Assembly: GCA_964613305.1 (NCBI GenBank)
Contig: CAZTII010000010.1
Span: forward strand, 1-41,100
Direction of reading: 5' to 3'
DNA: 41,100 nt
Source of the DNA: CAZTII01 sp964613305
GTDB taxonomy: Bacteria > Bacillota_I > Bacilli_A > Erysipelotrichales > Erysipelotrichaceae
Shown here: one piece after another, positions 8,016 to 14,190 of the stretch
How positions within the stretch are numbered: the first letter of the stretch is position 1
Layout of the letters: every line of letters begins with the position of its first letter
The notes under the pieces: generated by a model
Seen by the model: the letters and a program-made list of their open reading frames with translations, nothing else
Databases searched by the model: none
What the model was told of the DNA's origin: nothing
Made by a program: the position numbers and the translations under genes

Positions 8016-8752
8016 TCCTTTGTCCTCCTTATAAGAAAATTTTTATATATAAACTCTAGTAAAACTTCAAAAGCTTTACTAATTAATAGGATGATAATCG
8101 TCCAAGCTACGATACTTGATGTATCTAAATCAAGTTTTGCTAAAGACATCCTTTTGCCAATTCCATCTTTTACCTGCGATAAAATTTCCGCCATCACAAC
8201 TGCTTTTAAACCCATAGAAAATGCCGTTTTACCAGCATTAATCGCACTAAGCTTTAATAATGGTAGTGTTCTAAGACGAAATGTATCCCACCAATTTTCC
8301 GGGTACACTTTAAACACATCCTTTAAATCAGCACTTTCACTTTGTAAAGCAGTTAGAAACATTTGATAGAAAATTGGAAACAACAAGAAATACGCAACCA
8401 CATGAACACTTTTTTCAGACCCAAACCACAGTAAACAAACAATCAAATAACTAATAGTGGGAATCGCCTTAATCATTGTATGAAGCGGTTCAAAGAATCT
8501 TCGTACAACAACATACTTATCACTCATTAGTGCCATCAATAAGGCACTAATCAGAGATAACATCCATATAATGAACACTCTGCTGAGTGTTATTAATATA
8601 CTTTTTAAACAGTGATCACACACTACAATCGTAATAAATGAAGTCACCACTGATTCGATTGTTGGAATGATGATATCATTAGCTACAACCTTTGATAACA
8701 CATACCAAATACCGAGGATGACAAGGATGGATAAACTATGTTCTTTTTTCAC
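8003..8752 (-). CDS. ABC transporter permease, SsuC/TauC type, orphan
   Basis: A 249-residue inner-membrane permease of the nitrate/sulfonate/taurine importer family, with about six hydrophobic segments. The EAA loop (AVVMAEILSQVKDGIGKRM, about 185-205) should contact an ATPase. No ATPase or substrate-binding gene adjoins it, so its substrate cannot be named. The start is taken as GTG 8752, with GGGAG about 7 bases upstream; a TTG at 8758 is too close to that site. It is the first gene after the operator and promoter and overlaps hydC by 13 bases, so it heads the hydrogenase operon. It may be a relic of a transporter operon or a partner of components encoded elsewhere. Confidence 0.82.
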   Translation of the reverse strand: MKKEHSLSILVILGIWYVLSKVVANDIIIPTIESVVTSFITIVVCDHCLKSILITLSRVFIIWMLSLISALLMALMSDKYVVVRRFFEPLHTMIKAIPTISYLIVCLLWFGSEKSVHVVAYFLLFPIFYQMFLTALQSESADLKDVFKVYPENWWDTFRLRTLPLLKLSAINAGKTAFSMGLKAVVMAEILSQVKDGIGKRMSLAKLDLDTSSIVAWTIIILLISKAFEVLLEFIYKNFLIRRTKEWKS

Positions 8753-8778
8753 AATCAATCTCCCTCGACATATATAGT

Positions 8779-8809
8779 ATTATATCATCATTTTTCATAA
8801 ATTCAGTAA
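8779..8809 (-). promoter_or_regulatory. Candidate promoter of the hydrogenase operon
   Basis: A perfect minus-strand -10 (TATAAT) lies at 8779-8784, about 27 bases before the GTG of the ABC permease gene. The -35 is weak (ACTGAA or TTACTG near 8802-8809). It is the only good promoter seen before the operon. Confidence 0.5.
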
Positions 8810-8813
8810 GATG

Positions 8814-8831
8814 TTGATAAATTAATCACAA
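8814..8831 (-). promoter_or_regulatory. Candidate Rex operator upstream of the hydrogenase operon
   Basis: The 18-bp site reads TTGTGATTAATTTATCAA on the minus strand: an imperfect inverted repeat TTGTGA-N6-TATCAA close to the Rex consensus (TTGTGA-N6-TCACAA type). Rex is the NADH/NAD+-sensing repressor that controls many fermentative and hydrogenase operons. The site lies just upstream of the probable -35. Binding is inferred from sequence only. Confidence 0.5.
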
Positions 8832-8848
8832 AGTTATAACTAACTTTT

Positions 8849-9190
8849 TTAAATAATTATAAATTCAATTATTTTATCCTCTAAAATTATAATTTCCATC
8901 CTTTCTTCTTTTAAACCTTGAATAAAAACAAGTAAAATATCGTTTTCATAATGTGCATTGTATGAAATATTATTCACTGAAAAACTACCAACAATATTCT
9001 GTTTATTCCTTAATTTACACTTTATATCATTGATTACTATTATTTCTTGTTTGATGGTTTCATTCGCTATTTTAATATTATTTACGACATGATAACTACA
9101 CTCGATATGATGATGAATCAAAGCAATTTGACTGGTAATCACGGATAAAGCTACCAATGTTACTTGACTGATAAACCCTTTTTTATTCAT
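8849..9190 (-). CDS. comGG: ComGG-like minor pseudopilin
   Basis: Last gene of the comG operon, encoding 113 residues. The start at 9190 (MNKKGFISQVTLVALSV) gives a short basic leader, a KG cleavage site and a hydrophobic helix, as in type IV prepilins. A longer frame to 9283 would hide the prepilin peptide and is rejected. Position 5 of the mature protein is Val rather than Glu; GspK-type minor pilins also lack this Glu, which fits a tip subunit. The rest is poorly conserved and the call rests on position and signal. It overlaps comGF by 8 bases. No clear terminator follows. Confidence 0.65.
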   Translation of the reverse strand: MNKKGFISQVTLVALSVITSQIALIHHHIECSYHVVNNIKIANETIKQEIIVINDIKCKLRNKQNIVGSFSVNNISYNAHYENDILLVFIQGLKEERMEIIILEDKIIEFIII

Positions 9191-9572
9191 AAGCAATCGC
9201 CCTTTTATACTCAATATTTTTTCGATAATAACAAATATAAAGTACTTGATCCTCTTTATAAAAATAACTACTATCAATATCATTTACATAAATAACGGTT
9301 CCTGGCTGCATCACTAAACGATTATTAATAACGGATAATTTATGAGTATCCAATCCTTTTTTAAACAATAAACTATCATTATGTACATCAAAATCATAAC
9401 CAATGCATAAATCCAACCGTAATTGATTAAATGCAATTTCATCTTGAATCGACTCATCAAATTTTTCACTTAAACTAATGACGTGATAGCACATTACTAA
9501 TAGATTAGTGATTAAAACTGCTACGGAAGTAGCGATGATGATTTCGATGACGCTACTTCCTCTTCGATACAC
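9183..9572 (-). CDS. comGF: ComGF-like pseudopilin
   Basis: About 129 residues with an N-terminal RRGSSVIEIIIATSVAVLI prepilin signal: cleavage after the Gly, Glu at mature position 5, then a hydrophobic helix. The remainder is hydrophilic, with short strands. Two GTG starts are possible, 9581 and 9572; 9572 is preferred because AAAGGG lies about 8 bases upstream. It is a minor subunit of the transformation pseudopilus by position between ComGE- and ComGG-like genes. It overlaps comGE by 52 bases, which is unusually long for this operon. Confidence 0.7.
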   Translation of the reverse strand: MYRRGSSVIEIIIATSVAVLITNLLVMCYHVISLSEKFDESIQDEIAFNQLRLDLCIGYDFDVHNDSLLFKKGLDTHKLSVINNRLVMQPGTVIYVNDIDSSYFYKEDQVLYICYYRKNIEYKRAIAYE

Positions 9573-9763
9573 TCTTGACACCCTTTCATCGTTTTATAAT
9601 ACATGGTCATATCTTCTTCTAAACCGGTTAAAAAAGTTGCTATTTTCTGTTTACTCATCACTACTTGATTGACAGAAACAATCGTAATTTGGCAACAAAT
9701 AATAGCTACACTCAATGCTACTAAACTATCTAATAAGATCATTCCGCGTTTATTCTTTATCAA
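9521..9763 (-). CDS. comGE: ComGE-like minor pseudopilin
   Basis: A small 80-residue protein beginning MIKNKRGMILLDSLVALSV, a prepilin-type signal with cleavage after RG and Asp instead of Glu at mature position 5. A two-Cys motif (CQECIEEE) lies near the C-terminus. It starts with TTG at 9763, supported by AGGAGG 8 bases upstream. It overlaps comGD by 14 bases and comGF by 52. Identification as ComGE rests on operon position, size and signal; sequence conservation in this family is low. Confidence 0.62.
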   Translation of the reverse strand: MIKNKRGMILLDSLVALSVAIICCQITIVSVNQVVMSKQKIATFLTGLEEDMTMYYKTMKGCQECIEEEVASSKSSSLLP

Positions 9764-10079
9764 CTAAACGTCCTCCTGCAATCATAATGACCACTTTTTT
9801 ATCATCAAAAAGACACGTTTGGGCTCTATTCACATTTCCTTTAGCATTAAATTGAATCGGATATGGAATAATACCATCAACATCTATTTCCATTTTACGT
9901 TTTTCTCTTGTAGCCATTGCTTCACTTTGAACCTTTAAATAATCATTTTTAAAAATATAAAAGTCAGACTTTTTCTTATATACATAAGGCAATGTTAAAA
10001 GTTGTAGAATTGACAATAATGCTAAAACAACAACACATTCTACTAATGTAAAACCCTTAATATAACACTGCTTGTCCAT
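9750..10079 (-). CDS. comGD: ComGD-like pseudopilin
   Basis: About 109 residues starting MDKQCYIKGFTLVECVVVLALLSILQ. The prepilin motif KGFTLVE, with Glu5 and a hydrophobic helix, is clear. It is a pseudopilus subunit of the DNA uptake machinery. The frame opens as far as a GTG at 10109, but ATG 10079 gives the normal short leader, although its ribosome site is weak. It overlaps comGC by 23 bases and comGE by 14. Confidence 0.75.
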   Translation of the reverse strand: MDKQCYIKGFTLVECVVVLALLSILQLLTLPYVYKKKSDFYIFKNDYLKVQSEAMATREKRKMEIDVDGIIPYPIQFNAKGNVNRAQTCLFDDKKVVIMIAGGRLVDKE

Positions 10080-10350
10080 AAGAAATTCCAATCGATTGAT
10101 TTTCACCACAATGTAATTGTTCCTCAGTCAAAAGACCTGCATTGACTAAATCAGAAACATCACTAGGATATCGTTCATTATCAAGTTTATATTGTAAAAT
10201 AGCAGAATCAACGACTTTTACTAATGCTTGGCAACCCTTCTTTTCAACAATTGTCATCACCTTTTGAATGTTTGGTACAGCTAAAATAAATACTAATGAT
10301 AATACGGTCACAACAATAATCATTTCTAATAAGGTAAATCCTTTTTTCAT
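10057..10350 (-). CDS. comGC: ComGC major competence pseudopilin
   Basis: A 97-residue prepilin starting MKKGFTLLEMIIVVTVLSL, the classic class III signal (KKG cleavage, Glu5). The helix is followed by a segment with two Cys (EKKGCQALV and QLHCGENQ), which may form the disulfide known in ComGC. ComGC is the major pseudopilin of Gram-positive transformation pili. AAAGGG sits 5-6 bases before ATG 10350; the frame upstream to 10449 has no support. It follows comGB closely. Confidence 0.9.
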   Translation of the reverse strand: MKKGFTLLEMIIVVTVLSLVFILAVPNIQKVMTIVEKKGCQALVKVVDSAILQYKLDNERYPSDVSDLVNAGLLTEEQLHCGENQSIGISYGQAVLY

Positions 10351-10361
10351 AACGTCCCTTT

Positions 10362-11414
10362 CTACAACTCCACTAAAATAGATAATGGAGTTAATAATAA
10401 TTGATAAACGATTAAAATAACACAACTGATTAAAGCATACGTACAACATTGAATAATAATTGTAATTTTTTTAAGTCTTTTTTGATGACGTAATCGATGA
10501 AACTGAATGTATCCATCCAACATCTTTTCCATTGATGAGCTAACCGAAGCTATTTTTGTAAAATGAAGTAAGGTTTCATCAATCATCGATCGTTGAAGTG
10601 CACTATCGAAGTTTTCTCCCTTTAATAAAGAAAGTTCAATTTGTTTTGCTGTTTCAACTAACATTGGATGATGTAATGCTTGTAACATCACTAAGCTTTC
10701 TTTTGTTTTACATCCCATTTTTAAACATTCACGAAAAAAGATAGCAAACTCATAACTATTCCATTGTTTAAACAATTGATTAAACGGTAATGTTTGGATT
10801 ACTTTAATCGTTTTAACAATATTTTTTTTAGAAAATAAATGATAGATGCTTATTAAAACACTAAGTGTTACAACATAAAATATCGTTATAAAATAATCAA
10901 TAATCGACGAAATCATCATAAAAAATGATTTATTTTTCGCAAAAGTACCCATTAACGTCATCAACATCGGCAAACAAAAACGATTAAATAAAAACAAACC
11001 CGTAACACTACAAAACAATAATCCTAAAGGATAACCAAGTTGTTTTAGTTGTTGTTGTTTATTATCATTTTCAATAGTCACTAAATCAATAGTTAATCGT
11101 AAACTATCACTAAAGGATAAATACGATAAAAAAGAAGAACAATATTGTTGGATTGACCCTTTACAATACGTACAAAACAACTGTTCAATCATATATCCTT
11201 GTAATAATTTTTGTTTTACTTCATTAAAAACAACTTTATTTCGTTTGTTTTCACAAAGAACAGAAGCTTCGTTAAAGGTATAACCGCATTCTAATAATTG
11301 ACAAATAGCTTGTAAATCAGACAAACTAAAATAAATCTTGTCGCGCTTCTTCTTGAAAAATAATGTTGGCTGTAACAGCTTCTTTAACCTTATCTTGTAA
11401 GAATTGAAATTCAT
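10362..11414 (-). CDS. comGB: ComGB polytopic membrane protein (GspF/PilC family)
   Basis: About 350 residues; the platform protein of the competence pseudopilus. Two GspF-like halves are visible. The first begins near LSDLQAICQLLECGYTF and leads to hydrophobic segments (LGLLFCSVTGLFLF, FFMMISSIIDYFITIFYVVTLSVLI). The second (FAIFFRECLKMGCKTKESLVML) ends in a C-terminal membrane helix (CCTYALISCVILIVYQLLL). The start is uncertain. ATG 11414 is the only ATG in range but has no ribosome site and overlaps comGA by 89 bases. A TTG at 11324, just after the comGA stop, or a TTG at 11447 are alternatives. Homologues begin shortly before the LSDLQ segment. Confidence 0.82.
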   Translation of the reverse strand: MNFNSYKIRLKKLLQPTLFFKKKRDKIYFSLSDLQAICQLLECGYTFNEASVLCENKRNKVVFNEVKQKLLQGYMIEQLFCTYCKGSIQQYCSSFLSYLSFSDSLRLTIDLVTIENDNKQQQLKQLGYPLGLLFCSVTGLFLFNRFCLPMLMTLMGTFAKNKSFFMMISSIIDYFITIFYVVTLSVLISIYHLFSKKNIVKTIKVIQTLPFNQLFKQWNSYEFAIFFRECLKMGCKTKESLVMLQALHHPMLVETAKQIELSLLKGENFDSALQRSMIDETLLHFTKIASVSSSMEKMLDGYIQFHRLRHQKRLKKITIIIQCCTYALISCVILIVYQLLLTPLSILVEL

Positions 11415-12306
11415 TTGGCATTGTTTGTTCTTTAAAATAATGAACAATCTCCTTTCTTTTCATCACTTCATACACTCCGGTTTTATCGATACTATCTTTT
11501 ACACGATACAATCGTTGATTACTAACTCCTTGTAATACATCAAATAATTGATGTTTATTCACATTCAATTCTAATAATCGCTCAATCGCTGAAATACAAC
11601 TGGAGGCATGTAAACTAGTAATAACCAAATGTCCGGTTAAAGCACAACGAACAGCCATTTTAGCTGCTTCACTATCACGAATTTCACCAATCATAATGAC
11701 ATCTGGGTCATGGCGCAACAATTGTTTAATTCCTTCATCATAGCCTAAATGTTGTTTTTCATTGATTTGTAGTTGAACATAACTATCACAATACACTTCA
11801 ATTGGATCTTCTAAAGTAAATACTTTCATTCCTTGACAGTCATTTAATAGTGTATAAAGCGTTGTCGTCTTACCACTACCAGTTGGACCACTCATAATAA
11901 ATAAACCGCTACGATGATGTTTAATCGTATTTAAGTAAGCAATAACATCCTTATCAAACGTTAATTTATTAATGGTTAGTGAAACATGACTATTTAAAAT
12001 ACGAAGAACACCGCTACTAATTGTCGAAGTGTTTAAAACCGCAAAGCGTAGTGATAATTTTTTACCGCTCACTTCCATTTCAAATCGTCCTGTTTGTGGA
12101 GCAATGAAATTACTAACATCTAAATTAGCTTTATACTGAAGAAAGCGAAAGAAACGTACATCCACATCCTTTGTTTTAACTGGCACCATTTTTGAATCAA
12201 TACGTAATGAAACCGATAATTGATTATCTTTCGTCGTAAAATGAATGTCACTAGCTCTGTGATTTAAAGCAACACTTAAACATTGTTTCAATAACTTTTC
12301 CATCAT
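11326..12306 (-). CDS. comGA: ComGA traffic ATPase of the competence pseudopilus
   Basis: A 326-residue GspE/PilB-family secretion ATPase that powers pseudopilus assembly for DNA uptake. The N-terminal domain holds the ASDIHF motif. Walker A is GPTGSGKTTTLYT, the Asp box is FTLEDPIEV, Walker B is DPDVIMIGEIRDSEAA, and the His box is ALTGHLVITSLHAS. The tetracysteine zinc site of PilB is absent, as is usual for ComGA. GGAG lies 5 bases before ATG 12306 and 8 before a second ATG at 12303. First gene of the comG operon, directly after a terminator. Confidence 0.93.
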   Translation of the reverse strand: MMEKLLKQCLSVALNHRASDIHFTTKDNQLSVSLRIDSKMVPVKTKDVDVRFFRFLQYKANLDVSNFIAPQTGRFEMEVSGKKLSLRFAVLNTSTISSGVLRILNSHVSLTINKLTFDKDVIAYLNTIKHHRSGLFIMSGPTGSGKTTTLYTLLNDCQGMKVFTLEDPIEVYCDSYVQLQINEKQHLGYDEGIKQLLRHDPDVIMIGEIRDSEAAKMAVRCALTGHLVITSLHASSCISAIERLLELNVNKHQLFDVLQGVSNQRLYRVKDSIDKTGVYEVMKRKEIVHYFKEQTMPNEFQFLQDKVKEAVTANIIFQEEARQDLF

Positions 12307-12352
12307 TCACGCTCCTTTCTAATTAATACTATGAAGTCTTAATAAAATTCCT

Positions 12353-12379
12353 AAAAAAAAACACCTTTTTCAAGGTGTT
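12353..12379 (-). terminator. Terminator after the metallo-hydrolase gene
   Basis: On the minus strand the stem AACACCTT/AAGGTGTT with a GAAA loop is followed by eight T. It overlaps the hydrolase stop codon and separates that gene from comGA. Confidence 0.85.
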
Positions 12380-12983
12380 ATAAACGCAATAAATACGGAT
12401 TGTGATCCATTTCTTCCCGTAGAGTACTTGACTCTTCATGTCCTGGATACACAATTAACGAATCATCTAATGTAATAAGTTGTTTTAAACTCTGTTTCAT
12501 CTTAGTCATATTGCCACCTTCTAAATCGCAGCGACCAATACAACCTTTAAATAATACATCACCACTAAACAAACAATTCTCAATCACATAACATACCGAA
12601 CCTTCTGTATGTCCTGGACTATGAATACAATCAATATCGAAACAATCAATCGTTAGTCTGTCCTTATCAAAAGCAATCACTGGTTGTTTAACACTTGCTT
12701 TTAATCCCATCATGGAATTACTAGGACAATTGTTAATCATCTTCACATCCTCTTTATGGATGTAAATGGGACAATGAAATTGTTTTGCTAAATCATCCAC
12801 CGCACCAATATGATCAAAATGACCATGCGTCAATAAAATAGCGACCACTTTATCATCAGTATCAATATATGAAGCTAAGCGCTCACTATTTTTACCGGGA
12901 TCAATAAATAACACTTTACCCTCTTTTTTAACGATATAACAATTCGTTTGAAAGTTACCTACAACAACAGTTTGTACGTTCAT
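12378..12983 (-). CDS. Metallo-beta-lactamase-fold hydrolase (glyoxalase II-like)
   Basis: A 201-residue single-domain MBL hydrolase. The metal-binding signature THGHFDHIGAV (HxHxDH) is followed by HSPGHTEGSV, LFSGDVLF and YPGHEESS, which supply the remaining metal ligands. The size and motifs match the YqgX/YcbL group of glyoxalase II-like thioesterases; the substrate is unknown. The start ATG 12983 has no ribosome site: the rpmG terminator hairpin lies directly upstream, so initiation must be weak or leader-poor. A homologous gene lies near comG in Bacillus (from memory), suggesting conserved neighbourhood rather than a role in competence. Confidence 0.85.
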   Translation of the reverse strand: MNVQTVVVGNFQTNCYIVKKEGKVLFIDPGKNSERLASYIDTDDKVVAILLTHGHFDHIGAVDDLAKQFHCPIYIHKEDVKMINNCPSNSMMGLKASVKQPVIAFDKDRLTIDCFDIDCIHSPGHTEGSVCYVIENCLFSGDVLFKGCIGRCDLEGGNMTKMKQSLKQLITLDDSLIVYPGHEESSTLREEMDHNPYLLRL

Positions 12984-12993
12984 GATAAATTAT

Positions 12994-13012
12994 AAAAAAA
13001 GCCATCGGCTTT
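12994..13012 (-). terminator. Terminator of rpmG
   Basis: Stem AAAGCC/GGCTTT with loop GAT, followed by TTTTTAT on the minus strand, just past the rpmG stop. Confidence 0.78.
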
Positions 13013-13014
13013 CC

Positions 13015-13164
13015 TTATTTTTTCTCCTTGTGTAAAGTCTTTTTTCTGCAAACTGAACAGTATTTTTGAATTTCCATTTTTTCGGTTTGTTTACGTTTGT
13101 TTCTAGTGCCAATGTAATTTTCTTCTCTACATACAGAACACTTAAATGTTATATTCTCTCTCAC
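13015..13164 (-). CDS. rpmG: Ribosomal protein bL33
   Basis: A 49-residue zinc-ribbon ribosomal protein of the large subunit. It begins MRENITFKCSVCREENYIGTR and has two CxxC pairs (Cys9/12 and Cys37/40), so it is the zinc-binding (C+) form. It ends in a Lys-rich tail. The start is GTG at 13164, with AGGAGGG about 7 bases upstream. It has its own promoter and terminator and is therefore a single-gene unit. Confidence 0.93.
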   Translation of the reverse strand: MRENITFKCSVCREENYIGTRNKRKQTEKMEIQKYCSVCRKKTLHKEKK

Positions 13165-13192
13165 TTATTTACCCTCCTGAACTTGCCCTATA

Positions 13193-13221
13193 AGTATAGC
13201 ATAAGATTATTTTTTTGAAAA
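13193..13221 (-). promoter_or_regulatory. Promoter of rpmG
   Basis: Minus-strand TTTTCA (13216-13221), 17-base spacer, TATACT (13193-13198) preceded by TGC (extended -10). It lies about 29 bases before the rpmG start. Confidence 0.65.
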
Positions 13222-13309
13222 CAATTTTAAATAAATCAATGAATTAACCATCATTTTTTTATAAAAATATCAATTTTATAGTATTTTAAACCTTATTTTC
13301 TTCCTATCA

Positions 13310-13338
13310 TTAACATTATTTTAATATGTTTATGATAT
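13310..13338 (+). promoter_or_regulatory. Candidate promoter of the HisJ-like gene
   Basis: TTAACA at 13310-13315 with TATGAT at 13331 (15-base spacer) or TGATAT at 13333 (17-base spacer). It is the best promoter in the AT-rich 198-base divergent gap between rpmG and the PHP gene; nothing else was seen there. Confidence 0.45.
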
Positions 13339-13362
13339 AGTGAACTAGAAAGGAGAAAAATC

Positions 13363-14190
13363 ATGTTAACTTTTAATATTCATACCCATACTAAACGATG
13401 TGGTCACGCCGTGAAAGAAGACGAAGACTACGTACTAAGTGCGATAAATGCTGGCATCACTGTCCTTGGTTTTTCAGACCACGCACCATATAAACAACCT
13501 AATCCAAGCATTAGAATGAACTATGAACAACTTGATGAGTATATCACTTCCATCAATCATTTAAAAGAAAAATACAAAAATCAAATAACAATCTTTTTAG
13601 GAATTGAATACGAATATTTTCCATCACAATTAAGCGATACTTTGCGTTATCGTCAGCTTTTTGACTATTGTATTTTAGGACAACATGGTAGTGATATTGA
13701 TGGAATTGATTATTTCTTTATCACAAAACCCAATGAAGTGATTCAATACGCCAAACAAGTAGAGTACGCTATGTCTAAAGGATTGGTTGATGTCGTATGT
13801 CATCCTGATGTGTTTATGTTTAGTTATCCTACGTGGGATAAAGCGTGTACTGAAGCCGCAACTATCATTGCTAAAGCGTCATTACAATACGATGTACCAT
13901 TAGAATTAAACTGTGGTGGCGTTCGCTATGGTAAAAGAGAATATCCGAATGGTAAGCGCTATGCTTATCCTTATCTTGAATTTTGGAAAATCATTCAACA
14001 ACATCACTGCAAAATTATTGTTGGTTTAGATTATCATAATCCTGATTTATTCACTAAAAACATATTTTATTATGAAACGTTAGAAGTTGTACAATCACTC
14101 AATTTAACCATTTTAGATAAAATCGATATTATCGCTTTAGCTAATCGCAACAAAGAAATCGCTAAAAAAGCCTTTAATCACGATGTTTAA
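13363..14190 (+). CDS. PHP-family phosphatase, histidinol-phosphatase (HisJ)-like
   Basis: A 275-residue PHP-domain phosphoesterase. Metal-binding motifs: HTH in FNIHTHTKRCGHA (N-terminus), FSDHAPY, GIEYEYFP, LGQHG, VVCHPDVFMF and GLDYHNPD. This layout and length match the HisJ branch of histidinol-phosphatases. No other his gene is present, so histidine biosynthesis is not assured and it may act on another phosphate ester. AAAGGAG lies 7 bases before the ATG. Its end overlaps the convergent permease gene by 17 bases, with no terminator between them. Confidence 0.8.
   Translation: MLTFNIHTHTKRCGHAVKEDEDYVLSAINAGITVLGFSDHAPYKQPNPSIRMNYEQLDEYITSINHLKEKYKNQITIFLGIEYEYFPSQLSDTLRYRQLFDYCILGQHGSDIDGIDYFFITKPNEVIQYAKQVEYAMSKGLVDVVCHPDVFMFSYPTWDKACTEAATIIAKASLQYDVPLELNCGGVRYGKREYPNGKRYAYPYLEFWKIIQQHHCKIIVGLDYHNPDLFTKNIFYYETLEVVQSLNLTILDKIDIIALANRNKEIAKKAFNHDV

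Noticed and set aside
8830..8847. 7-bp hairpin AAAGTTA/TAACTTT between comGG and the hydrogenase operon
   Set aside because: On the minus strand it has no T run, so it is not a convincing comG terminator; on the plus strand it has T residues but no gene to terminate. It may be part of a regulatory region, but I cannot support that.
12353..12370. AAAA-N5-TTTT, a ComK-box-like pattern upstream of comGA
   Set aside because: It lies within the terminator hairpin and T run of the metallo-hydrolase gene; a single half-box in such AT-rich DNA is expected by chance.
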